From Spongospora subterranea f. sp. subterranea (Eukaryota > Endomyxa: Phytomyxea > Phytomyxea > Plasmodiophorida): DNA of 64,000 bases. The stretch lies in assembly GCA_049724395.1 (NCBI GenBank), contig JAUGWO010000023.1:186001-250000 (forward strand), written 5' to 3'. The position numbers and the translations under genes were made by a program. Under the pieces are notes generated by a model, which did not search any database, was not told the origin of the DNA, and saw only the letters and a program-made list of their open reading frames with translations. Shown here in pieces: positions 24,251 through 36,113 of the stretch; within the stretch, counting starts at the first letter, position 1; each line of letters begins with the position of its first letter.

Positions 24251-27200
24251 TTATCGTTTGTTGTGTTTGATAAATTTAAGTGAGAGTATACATAAAATCC
24301 AGTTCAGAGCCAACACGAGGAGCAGACCGATGATGAGGTCTGGACTGTGGCTGGCAATTCCGTATTCTTCCATTACGGAACGGCCAAGAACAACCGCTTC
24401 CTTGGAACCCCAAGCCGCAATTTCAGCGGAAAAACAGTACGCAATGGCATATCGGAAAAACGACAAATGATAAAACGCTATCAAAAACTTGGGCATTGCC
24501 TGGTGATTGTTTCAGTATCGGAAATGTAAAACACAGAATGTGAAAACTCACTGAAAATACAAGAAGAAATCCCCTAAAACCCAAAAACTGTCAGCATTAT
24601 GAAACTATCTGATTACATGAAATTGACCTACCCAAAAGTCATGTAGACGGTAAATAAAGCACTGAACATTCCGCATGCAATGGTTGTATTGGGAGATACG
24701 GCAATTAAAAAGCGAATTGAGGATGATGATGCTTCTGCTGAAAGCCAACAGAGCATCACGAACATGAAGAAGTTGTATGGCGATGAGGACAGCGCTGAAA
24801 TAATAAATCAACAGATAGGATGCAAGAAAGAGAAACCCCACTAACAAGCTATGAAATACGCCGGCATTACACAGCAAATTACTTGGGAGATAATGAATGG
24901 AGTATCGGCAATTGTGGACGCAAGAAAGTAAGTAATTTCCCCATACATTCCAGCAGAAAGTTCTCGGTAATAGCACGGGCGCTCGCTCATGATTGAGGCT
25001 ATCTTGTAAGCTTGAGTCCAGCATACCAGATTAACGATAGAAAAAACAAGAGAAAGTCGCGAAACGATGCCTGAATGTTTGAAATCATTAAACTTCAAAG
25101 GACTAGACATTGGGATCTGTTTACCTTCTCGTGAATACGACAGGTTAAAAAACGAGGTGCCCAATGAAAAAGAGATGAGGAGAAGCGAAACGAGACGAGT
25201 GACTAATGCAGTGCGATCTCGCCATTCAGCCAAAACAAGACGTTGAATCAATATCCACAGTAACGAAACATATCTAATTGGTTCATAATCAGAAGCCTAC
25301 AAAGAGAAACATTATTTTGAAAGCGGTCAGGTAATCTCTGAAAGATTACAGATGTGAGACGCGAAAGTTCAACAGGAGGATCAACGCTAAATGGTTCAGC
25401 ATTAGGATCACGACAGATGGTTCTGAGTGCGTATTCGGCAAGGTTTTCTTTCGTTTCATCATAGTTGGGATAACCTGGAACTCATAATTGACACATATTG
25501 ATGAAAAATAATTACGTTGTAACCTTTATCTTGGCAGAAGTTAACGAGACGGTCACTGGGTCCAAAATATACGACAACTCCACCTTCGCGGAGAAGAACA
25601 ATCCAGCCAAAAAAATCGAAAACCTCACGTGACGGCTACAAAACATACTCATCACCTGCCATGAGACAAGAGACATAACTGACCAAACCTGATGCACTGT
25701 ACATATAACAGGAAGTTCACGAGAAACCCGCTCGATGCATTGCACTATCACCAATGCGTCAGGGGCATCTGAGAACAACTGAACAACAATTGACAACAAG
25801 ACCCTAAAACTGTACCCAATCCTGTCGTAGGTTCATCACAGAACTAAAAACAGGGAAGTCAATGACAGTCACGAGATACCCTTGAACGCATTACTAGAAT
25901 TCCAGAATCCTCGGCGACAGAAGCCAGAGCTGCCGCAATACTGGGTCTTTTTGCGAACTGGTCCCGACAGGCTGCAAGCGACTTGATTGCTCACAGAATC
26001 AAGCTAAAAGCGATCATTATGGATTCAGCATGAAATACCAACACACGATACCTGTAATTGAGAGATTAACTTGTCCACAATAGATTCTCTCTTATCTGTG
26101 TCGATGGTTCTTGATAACGACATATGAGCGCATTGATCTATCACCTCACGAACCTGAACAAAAAATCAACCTGGACATCACTGTAAGTGACATCGATGCA
26201 ATACAGTTGTAGAAGCTGGGAGCGGTCCAAATTGTTCGACATAGGCGATTGCACGTTTATGTTTTGTCCTGTGTATACGCTCGCCATTCAGGCGAATATC
26301 GCCAGTAATACTCCCTGTGGTCTTCCGCATTGCCAAAACGTCAAGAAGTGTACTTTTTCCAGCACCTGTACGAAAAATAAACTAAAAGAAACATCATATC
26401 TAGAAGCAAACCTGAAGGTCCAAGCATTGCGATCATCATTCCGGGTAACGCCTATTGTAATATTTAATGAGCCTATAACGTTAAAATGCCCATACTATCA
26501 TTACGTATCCTGAAGCGTTATGGAGAATCCGAGTATTTGGGTTGACCGTGTAGGACAAATTTAGAAACTGCAGGGTTGTAAATGGCCGATCGACTCGGGA
26601 GACAGAGCTATTTCGGCTGCTGTCAGAATCAGTACTAGACTCCTCATCGTCAGAATCCGATAAGTCGACAATATGGCTCTTCAGAGCAAAATGAGATTGC
26701 GATTCCGTCTCAAAATTGAGAACCGACATAGAAATCAACGACAATAGATGAAATACAACTAAGGAAACACAGTGAGGAAAGCCACACCGCTTAATCGAAA
26801 CAATACCATAGAAAACCCAAGAATACATCCAGATATAGATAGGATGGTAGTCGGAATCCAAAGAAATGAATGACCATTCTAATAAGATATCGGTCCCTGA
26901 AGAACATAAGTCAAAACAACCTGGTTAATGAATGGCGAGTATGCATACTTACCACTGACCCAAGATGGATGAGGAGAATCAGCAGAAATTTGAAGTGGCA
27001 TATCATAAAGTTCATTTCTTGCAAAAGCCTGTGATAAAGAATCAAAAAGGAAAGAAACGGCAAAAACGTCAGAGTTATACCTTGAATGTATAGGTGAAAT
27101 AAGATGCATGGTAAAGCCATTTCCAATGAGCAGGAATTAGATGAGCCTGTAAGAAGTAGCCTGGTAACAGATTAGAAACAGATTTTGTACTTTTGACGAT

Positions 27201-29494
27201 GTTACCTTGAAAGTTCCAAAACATGTCGTTGGTAAGCAACGAAATAGTAAACGCTAAGCCCTAAGCACAAAATAGATCAAGCATTGGTATAATTTGACCG
27301 TTTGTATCAATTTAGTACCTCATTTGGCATGATATTGGAAATGAAGGCAGTCCAAGCGCGAGCAGTCATCGTGACTTGGCAGACGAGTAACGTGAAAATA
27401 ACAAAACGAATACTGGCAATGCCATCTCTAAGACCTAACCATTCATTCGTGATTACACTGACAACAATTTTGATATACCTACGAACCTGCCATTGCATAA
27501 AATATAAGGGATAAAGAAATGCCTTGTAAGGTAACAACAGGAATATCAGCAATTAAATTTGCTAACCAAAACGAAACCACTCGGAAATAGCCCGCATTTC
27601 GTTGTGTATAAAAAACATTCCTAAAGACCGAGTTGATATCAAAAGTCCAATTCATGAAAACCGCGCAAGTCGGTAACCTAGATGCAAATATCAATGATAT
27701 TTCTTCAAGACCATCGTAACCAACGAAACCAATTATTGTGGCGAGAGCACCAAGGCGGGAAACTGCTCCAGCCTGATCCTAGACTCAGAACAAATTTCGC
27801 CTATCATAGTTGCAGAAATACCTGGGTATTATCAAGCTGCCAGAACACAACACCAGCAACGGACGCAACAACAATGGTTCTGCAAAGCCGAGCGAAAGAC
27901 GCCGACTTTTCTCGGATATTCATGGCGATTTCTCTACATTTCAATGAAAAAAGCGCAATATTGGAAGGCGGCCTGAAATACCTTGAAAGACACTCCCAAA
28001 ACTGTGATCTAATGGAGCTCTTATAGGTCCATGCACCATCGTGTGATTCGATTTCCAAAGTTTTTTCTATAACTGTGGAAAAAGTATGTGATTGCGTCTA
28101 AAACATGGGTCACCATTATTTGCGCTTTTAAGGAACATTGCGACTTACACTGCCGTAACGATGCGCATCCGGCATTGTATTCCGCCACAGAACTCGGCCA
28201 AGATCCTCACAAAGAGACGAATTCCTGAAAGATAAGGCAAGTAGAGCAACGGACCCCCCTGAAAAGAATTAATAAAACACCAACTTGAACCTAGAGTAGT
28301 AACCTTCTAAAACGCTATTTGCGTGGACTTCTATGCCAAATAATGTCGATGATGGAGCAAAATTAGCATTGGAAATCGTCATGGGCAATCGAGTTCCAAC
28401 AAAATGAGCAGATGGGTCAGCGCAGATCTAACCAAATTTAACGGCAATTTAAAGTATTGCCACATCCCAACGTACGTCAACAAGGAAATCAGGAACGGTG
28501 CTGTTCGGTGAACATTCATAACTGTTGCAGGCAAATTGAGAGCAGAATCTTTCAGCATTCAATAAACCCACCCAAGGTGATGCATGTAATCAGCAGCTTG
28601 ATCTCTGGGACCGAAGTAGATCATCATTCCCTGCCCCTGAAGGACGACGAAGTCGAACATTTCGAAAAGACTGGGAGAAACTTGAACAAGCGCCATCATG
28701 GCCGACCTGTCGCAAGATGTCGTTAGACTTCGAACCATGGCACCAATCTCGACGGCAGAATTAGAGTCGAGGCCGTTAGTAGCACTGTCCATCAACATAA
28801 TGGAACGACCTGCCATGATTTCCAGTCCTGAAAATCAAAGTCAGTTTCTAGATGTTGTGAGAATATTAATCGACTTGCCAATGGTCAATCGACGGCGCTC
28901 GCCTCCGGATATGCCACGTACAGTTTCGCTACCGATTCTGCATTCCGCACGGTGCCATAAGTTTAGAAGGCGTAAAAGGAGGTCGACTTGCAGGTCGACA
29001 AAACGCTTCTGAATTAAACTTGACGTTCTTAAGACTAAAGAAAACCGTATAGCCTCGGCGACCGTCATTTCTGAAATGTGAACGTCCTCAAATGGCGCAT
29101 ACGACATGAGGAGGCGTCGGTTTTTTGAGTTGACGCGTTCACCGTTGATCAAAATCTGCCCGTTAACCTGACCCTGTTGCCGACCAGCTAGAACCTTCAA
29201 CAGATCTGATATTCCAGAATCACCAGGCCCCATTATTAACAGCATCATTCCAGGATGCAAGAACCCCGACATTTCTTTGAAAATAGTGATGCCCGATTTT
29301 GAAAAGGACAAATCGCGATATATCAAAGACGCAGGTGGATTCAATATGTGAAATGTTCGCTGCATCCATGTTAGACGTGAAAGCAGCTCTTTTGTAGGCA
29401 TGCTCGCGATACGATGTTCCCATTCAGACGGTTCCGCAGTGTCTGAAGGCAGCTCCCTAAGTTCATCACCATCGTCTCGGCTTCGGGCGCTCAT
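24251..29494 (-). CDS. Full-size ABCG (PDR-type) transporter with a degenerate first ATP site
   Basis: A plasma-membrane ATP-driven exporter, laid out NBD1-TMD1-NBD2-TMD2 as in pleiotropic drug resistance pumps. The start at 29494 gives MSARSRDDGDELRELPSD. NBD1 has GPGDSGISDLLKVLAGR where a Walker A Lys is expected (Ile), signature SGGERRRLTIGKSI, and Walker B IMLMDSATNGLDS with Ser in place of the catalytic Glu. TMD1 spans about 28.1-26.9 kb. A Ser/Asp-rich linker (DLSDSDDEESSTDSDSSR) leads to NBD2 with intact GAGKSTLLDVLA and ILFCDEPTTGLD, but an eroded signature region (LAACRDQFAKR). TMD2 includes SERPCYYRELSAGMYGE, and the C-terminus SFFRYAIAYCF...VMEEYGI. Introns are numerous and about 50 nt; not all were resolved. 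The substrate is unknown. Confidence 0.9.
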
Positions 29495-29818
29495 TTGCCA
29501 ACGTCTCTCAGTGGTACGGTCTGCGGTAGTGTAGAAGACGCCAGAGCTACAAAGAGTTTTACCGATAAGGGGTAAGAAAATAGGCGTATGAAAGATGTGC
29601 TGATCAGCAATACTAAATTTACGTTTCCTAGTTGCTCTGTCAGTGCGGTTACGAGACGTTACCCACACCGAAGCCAATGGATCACTTGGTTTTAGAATCC
29701 ACTAGAGGTTCCGGAAAGGGAAAACTGCGTTCGGACTTTCTAAAGTGGCGGACATCCAGTCACGGTTCACAGCTATCGAGACCCACAGACGAGCTGGACC
29801 CTACAAATGTAAGGCAAA

Positions 29819-31157
29819 ATGATGCGCCTTGAAAGCTATATTGGGTTTGTCTCAATATTTCCAATGGAAATTTCCGTTTTCCGAAATGATCAAAAACACA
29901 AATTTACGCAGATATCAACACTTGGGCGAATTGCGATGCTGAAGATCCGCCACGCAGCGATGCCAACGAAACAGCATGCGAGGACTCGACCAACAGTTGG
30001 GAATCGGGCTCCGCCGTCAGCGAACAGTTTAAAATCAACTTTTTCGGTAAATCACACCTCAACAATCAAACGGTGGCAACCCAAGAGCAAGTACGCCGGC
30101 AAGAGGGAGGACAAGTCCCGGGCTGAAATCCGCCTTGCTTTCCATGACGAATGCATGTTCCATCAAAATGACATCGTCAAGCATTATTATGCGAAGGAAG
30201 GCGATCAGGCTTCCGAGAAAAGGCGCAGGGCGAAGTGTGCATGTTTTGACTTTATGACGGAAGAATTCGGCTTTCTTGATCTGCAAAAACATGCGGCCCC
30301 GGATAACCTTGAAGCTTTACTCTAAGGTGGACTTTTCCCCAGCAACCTCAGATAGCGGGTCATTATCTACGCTGGTAAGAATTACGACGCATGGTGGGAT
30401 GTGAACAGCTTTGAAGCAGACGGAGCATTTCCTGATATTTTTGAAATCGTCCATATTGGCGATATCGTGTACATCGTATTTGATTGTTCATCCAACCACC
30501 AGGCGTTTGCTCTGATGCCCTGGTCGTCTCTCGAATGAAGAATGAACATGAAATCAGGAGGAAAACAGTCGAAAATGAGAGAAACTTCTTTCGTCGAAAT
30601 CGGCGATCGTCATCTCGCAATCGATCAGCAACGCATTGTTTCTCGGTCCATGGTTTACCCAGAAGATGACCCATTATATCCAGGATTACCGAAAGGCATG
30701 CTGTCAGTTGCCCGAGAAGGTGGATTCGTCGGCTTAAACGAAGCGAAGGTTAAGTTGTGCATGGCGTGCAAGAAAAACATTGAGCGGGACCCTGCTCTAT
30801 CAAACTGCTGTCTGTTACGAATGTTGGCTGTCGAGCCGGATTTCTTCAACGAGAAGTCCGCCTTAGAAAGACTCATCAGCCGACGAAGTCATGTCCTGCA
30901 TTTTTTTACCGAAATTCCATTGTGAACTGAACCCCATTAAATGCGCATGGGGCCATTCAAAGTTCGTTTGCTGGCGAGACTGTGATTACAGTTTTTCAAA
31001 TGTCACGCAGCGAGTCTCACTGGCTCGTGACTCGATTCCAATCGCCACGATCCGGCGGTGGTTCCGTCTGACTGACCGATTTTTAAACGCTCACAAACGT
31101 GGTTTGACTGGTCGCTTAGCAAGTATCGGTCCCACCGGCGAATCCCAGATTCCATGA
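29819..31157 (+). pseudogene. Decayed DDE transposase (Tc1/IS630-like DDE superfamily)
   Basis: Several frame-shifted blocks together match the DDE-endonuclease family I know from fungal and oomycete genomes. They are HDECMFHQNDIVKHYYAKEG with DFMTEEFGFL; VIIYAGKNYDAWWDV and DIFEIVHIGDIVYIVFDCSS with NHQAF, then SDALVVSRM; YPEDDPLYPGLPKGM; and FHCELNPIKCAWGHSK followed by IRRWFRLTDRFLNAHKRGL. Two in-frame stops lie near 30325 and 30355, a frameshift near 30510, another near 30545, and another near 30905, so no product is made. The N-terminal DNA-binding part and the terminal inverted repeats were not identified. It lies upstream of the ABC transporter start, in opposite orientation. Confidence 0.75.
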
Positions 31158-32033
31158 TAATTGAGGAAATGCGTCAAGAGTTTGGATTGAAAAATAACAA
31201 TTTAATCTCAAAATAGCGGCATTAACTTTGAAAGGAAGCATAAAATAAACAGCCCAACTGACTCCTTTCGGTCCAAAACTGACCCCCTTTTTAGCAAATT
31301 TCACGCACATATCTAAAAATGGACGTCTTTTCACCATGGTCTCAAATTTCAAACAACCAATTTTTTTGAATCGCTACTGTGTCACCAGTTTTGCACTTAA
31401 AAAAAAACCTTGGTCGGGTTGCTGTAGACGAAGTCTATCGACTGAAAAGGTCTATAAATGCAGGTAAGCCGTTTCAGCAAAGTGGAGTGGTCCTTGCCTG
31501 TAGCGCCATTTTATGCGTGTGTCCCGCACTGTACGTCATAGGCTCATGGCTGATTTGGCCCTGAATTTATCAGCGTTGCCATCAAAAGATTCATCGTCAG
31601 AATTGCGGAACTAGTTAGAGGTTGTGATTCAAATGTTATCAGAATATTATAACTTTGGATCACTTGCCAATGATGAGCGCTTCAATGATAAAAATCATTA
31701 GGAGTATTATTTACGACGGAATTTGTCCTAAACCGTTTGTTTTGTTGGGGTGTGTCCAGAATCTCAAAATGAACTAAACGAGTTACAGTCGTAGATACCG
31801 CGCTTACCATCACGATGTGTGATGATCACTTTCCCACTGTCAGTTGCTGTTAGTTTTTTGGGTTGGCGCTATTCTTTTCCAAGAGTTATCTTTCGTTTTT
31901 ACCCTTTATTATAACGATGAAACGGCTAACATAAAGGTGCGTTGGTAACACTTTCGCTCAACAGCGAAGATATTCTCCAGATCATGTCGTACAGGAATGT
32001 TGCATCGGGATCGTTGTGCTACATAAAATTCCA
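31158..32033. other. Gene-poor stretch
   Basis: Next to the dead transposase. One 61-codon open frame at 31379 has a hydrophobic C-terminus but no support. Nothing else is recognised. Confidence 0.4.
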
Positions 32034-32837
32034 ATGGAAACTGAGTCCAACTCCGCGACTAATCTATCATCGCTTTTGGGGCAGAATGTTGACTCACAAC
32101 GTGCAACAATGGTTTCAATATTATCAGAAGGACTTTTGACGGCGTTCTTGGCTATTCAGAAGTTAAACGAACAAATCCAACAGTTGCGCCGAACCATAGG
32201 TGTTTCTGAAGGCCAAAGTGTAAACCGATCTGAAAATATTCAAGAGTCGATTAATCTTCAAACATCAGCAATTATAATGCTTCAATCGCAGTTAGATGCT
32301 GCTAAATCGAATTTAACAGCGGCAGGATCAGGACCAGTTGAGTTCGTCCCTTCTACCATCGCTGCCTACCCAAAGCTCTTAAATCAAAGGACCACATTTG
32401 ACCTATTGAAGGAAAGGTAAGGAATAAAGGAAAGCGTTTTTGTGATATGTTTACCAATATCTAACTGTCCAGAATTGATCAGCTTGCAACCATTGTATCA
32501 GTTAATGCATCGCAGGCAAGTCGAGAAGCGAAAAGATTTGACATGAAAATCGAAGCGCTTCGCGCGAATGTAGCACAATTGCAGACAATTAAACCAGAAA
32601 CGCCTGCATTCGACATCACTGCATTGAAAGAAATCAGAGAAAAACTGGACGCCACTGTAAATAGTCTCGGCAGAAAAGCAGACACCTTTGAACTTTCTAA
32701 GAAAGCAGATTTGTACCCATCCAAAGCAAAACAATCTCCTTTGTACTGATACAGATTCTAGGTGCGACCTTGAAAAACTCTTGGCAATGTTTCTGTCTGG
32801 AGATCAAGTGTTGGTCGGAAAATCACCAATAAGGTAA
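32034..32837 (+). CDS. Coiled-coil protein of unknown function
   Basis: Exons 32034-32416, 32473-32712 and 32762-32837 (introns 56 and 49 nt) join in phase to 232 residues. The ATG at 32034 opens METESNSATNLSSLLGQN. Three helical segments with heptad character follow: ILSEGLLTAFLAIQKLNEQI, IQESINLQTSAIIMLQSQLD and FDMKIEALRANVAQLQTIKP. The C-terminus reads KKADLCDLEKLLAMFLSGDQ. No enzyme motif, signal peptide or TM segment is present. A possible fourth exon cannot be excluded because the stop codon overlaps a GTAA donor-like site. The protein is not recognised. Confidence 0.7.
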
Positions 32838-34012
32838 ACATTTTGCATGTCGCACGCTGAAATACTTAACGCAATACAGGCCTTGGAAATGCATGTCTTG
32901 TGATCGGCGATTATTGTCGGTTAATGCTGAGGTCAAACGTCACTTCAACCCTTCGCACATATCTAAAATTCTGGGGAGTCGTAGGCTGGGGGAAAAGACC
33001 CCATGAAATCCATGTCCAGGAGACAATTTAGTAGACATTTCGCTGGACGATCCGTTTCAGTTTTGCCCCCAGTGAACCTTAGGTACCTCGCCGACTCAAG
33101 CAGAACCCTCCATTCCCATAGCTCAATGATATGCCAGGTCTCAAACTGCCATGGGCATGAGCGCACTTCGTCAAATGAATCCTGTCTCGGTCAAATGAAT
33201 GACACAAGAGTGAAACAAAACAATGCAAATGACGATTACTACAATGCTTGTGACACTGAGACAACTCTGCAAACACAGAATGTGCTCCTCACTCAGTCAA
33301 ATAAAGTAAATGTTATAAAACAAAATTACTCAAAATTTTCATGTCTGAACAAACCTTCTCTGGGGCCGAATACAGTATAATTTTATGGTAATAACCCGTA
33401 TATGCCATGATTGAAAGAAGTTCATATCATAAAAACAAGACCAGTCATCCTCTGTGAAACAATAAGACTTTGTTTTGAAATCGTGTCATCCCAATACCAG
33501 GAGGCAGAGATGTACACCATCGTATTCCAGAAGCTGGTACATTACTCAATGTCGACTGAGCAAAACTGTTTTGCTGAGTATTCTTGGGATATTGGACGTC
33601 GACCAGCAACTTTCGATTATGTGTTCACTTGCCAACAATCAACCATAGGGCTTGACTGCTATGCAAAGCATTGAGAACAATGATTCCGACACGTGAACTA
33701 AAATCCAGAGATCCCAACGACATTGAAATAATTAGGGTTTGAAGTTGAACCCCGTTAAGTGGAAATGTATACACTACAGTCAATCCCATGTGCAACAGCG
33801 CAGAAAACATATAACGGGAGCAATTGGGGGTGTAGCTTTATATTTATGCGGATTGATGTGTTTGTTGTGACTTGATCCTGACTGTTCACTTCACGACCTG
33901 CTGCTATTCACACGACTTAAGGAGGATAAATCGTCTATTGCTGTTATTCGGTGGTAGTGCTTGTAGTGAAATGTTCATGTCCCCAGCGCCAAGCAGGCAA
34001 TGCCGCCACGCC
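32838..34012. other. Intergenic stretch without a recognised gene
   Basis: Short open frames only, with low-complexity Asn/Thr/Ser translations. A small direct repeat (GGTCAAATGAAT type) lies near 33170-33200. No coding frame with consistent splice sites was found. Confidence 0.45.
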
Positions 34013-34572
34013 ATGCTGTCGTCCGTTAGCAATTCCAGCATGACAGACGGGGAGGATTTTGATAATTTCGGCGGTTCTGGTAGGCCCCGGTGCCGCAGGT
34101 TTGTCATAAAAGCGTATAACGTGTCCCAACAGCAGATGCGCAATCAATTATTGACGCAGATGAAGCAGAGTTCATCGCTGATCAAGAACGCTCTAATATT
34201 CTCGGCGTCGACCCCAATGATGAGTTACTCAAAACGCCCACTGACGCGATGCTGCGCTGCTGTTCCATGATTACATCGCCCACCGATTATTTTCAATCGA
34301 AAGCGCCATCTATGGGCTCACTATCAGGAGCGGGAGGTATCCATAAACTTGCCTTTCACAGCCGTTTTATATTGTTTATGCTTGGTTGCGCAGGAGGTAT
34401 CGACAGACCAAGTTTTTATTCACCAGTCCCAGAACCTTTTACACCGAAATCTTCTAAAGACAGAAGATTCTCGATATCTAGTCCGTTTATGGTGTTGCGA
34501 CCATTATGGGAGTCGACACCAGGACCAGTGTTTAGTCCTTCGCCGTCATATCGTAAATTTCCCTCTAAATAA
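34013..34572 (+). CDS. Small Pro/Ser-rich protein of unknown function
   Basis: Exons 34013-34079, 34136-34336 and 34394-34572 (introns 56 and 57 nt) join in phase to 148 residues. The N-terminus is acidic (MTDGEDFDNFGG, then IIDADEAEFIADQERS), followed by GVDPNDELLKTPTDAMLRCC. The C-terminal half is a Pro/Ser/Phe-rich tail with SFYSPVPEPFTPKSSKDRRF and TPGPVFSPSPSYRKF. The tail offers several S/T-P sites, suggesting a disordered phosphorylated region. No domain is recognised. The splice model is clean, so I take the gene as real. Confidence 0.65.
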
Positions 34573-34740
34573 TTGTTCGTATGCATGAAGAGTTTCTGTT
34601 TACATGGATGAGTTTATTCACAACACGGAAGGGATATATTGATAAGTGAAGAGTTTCCGCTCCGACTAATCCTCGCTGATGGGTTATCCCCTTCGCTACC
34701 TGAACCATCGCATACCCAACTCAGGCCCATACCTGTTGGT

Positions 34741-35983
34741 TTATGTGTTCCTAACATCTGTTGCGAGTATCAGAAGAATTACACTCGACGGGCTGCAACG
34801 ACTGTGTCGGATTACCATTTGGTACTGCCTGTATCTTTGCTCCAACGTTGCTGTTGTGTTATGCCTCTTTCCTACCAGCTTTTTGGCGAAATACAAAGCC
34901 ATTCTGTATCCTTCTAGTGCCCGTCCCTTTTTCCCAAGAATTTCGAGCTCAACCGCTAAATTGTACAGAGCGATGGGAAAAATTCCTAATCTGCGACGAG
35001 ACAAAGTCCACCGAACCGCTCGCATTAGCTGGGCCACCGAATCGCTGGCCGCTGGATCAAATAGCTCTTTTCTCAGAAAATATACTGATGCACGAATCTG
35101 CTGTAGCGACTCCCTATGACGCCCCATGGCCGATAATATAACACCATAGTTTAAACGGATAGCAGCTCTGAAAAAACACCCGCAAATTATCGCTTTGTCA
35201 GCGGCAGTCGCTGAATATCGTACAAACTGATACAGCGACCAGCCTCGCCGCCGATTTTATGTGTGCACAACGCTGACTCAATGCTGTCCAGTCCCGACTC
35301 TAGACGACCTAATCGCTTATATGCACACGCCATGTTGTTGTACGTTAGCGCATTGGAGCCGGGGCAGAGTTTCCCAGCCGATTCGGCACGTTTGAACAAC
35401 GATATCGCCGCGATGGTATCGCCTGAAAAAAGAGCGTTATATTCGGGCAACTGAAAATGATACGGTTTTTGAAACCTTTTTCTACAAGCCGCATTGCAGC
35501 CTGGTTGGCGAACTTCACGATGACTTTGGCCTCTTGTGAAACCTGGACACTATCGTACCCGAAATAATCAGCGGTTTTCCTTAACGTTAATTCCAGATTC
35601 TGAACAACTCCAACAGGATTGGCTCTTTTTCCCTGACTTTTATCAGTCGATGAGGCCCTTTCATGACCTTTGAGATCACTGGAATGTCTCAGAAGTTTCG
35701 ATTGCGATCGGGATCGTCGCGCGTAAATTTTTGACAGCTCCGTACTTCGTTGTTGTGATGTCAATGTATTCATCCCCACCGGAGGACTTCTCGGTTCATC
35801 ATCGCGTTGTTTGAGGGCAATGCGTTTCTTGATCCAAAGCGATGTGTAATCCTCGTATCTACAAGTGGATGAGGCGCTACTTGGTCGCCTAATTTGGCGC
35901 TCGCGCCGTTCGCCATTTGGAGTCGGCGTTCTGGTTTTGCATCGAACGCAAGGTTTGGCAGCATCCGCCGTCCCTTCAAGCAT
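34741..35983 (-). CDS. TPR (tetratricopeptide) repeat protein
   Basis: Exons 35983-35464, 35422-35224 and 35167-34741 (introns 41 and 56 nt) join in phase to 381 residues. The N-terminal third is basic and Ser-rich (TPTPNGERRERQIRRPSSAS), probably disordered. Helical repeats follow: FANQAAMRLVEKG; ALTYNNMACAYKRLGRLESG; AIRLNYGVILSAMGRHRESL; and FPIALYNLAVELEILGKKGR with ALEGYRMALYFAKKL. The A-x3-Y/L-x2-G-x4-A spacing is that of TPRs, the usual protein-binding scaffold. Similar layouts occur in ciliary and cell-cycle proteins, but I cannot name an orthologue. The 3' end might hold one more intron; I use the first stop. Confidence 0.78.
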
Positions 35984-36113
35984 CAGCAATTGCTATGCGG
36001 CGATCTTGGGTCTCAACTGTACCTTCGACCAGCTCCTTTCTTCTTAATGGCGACACAACACCCAAAGTGAAAGTATTTACGTCTTCACATGCATTTCGGG
36101 GGTGATGGGACAC

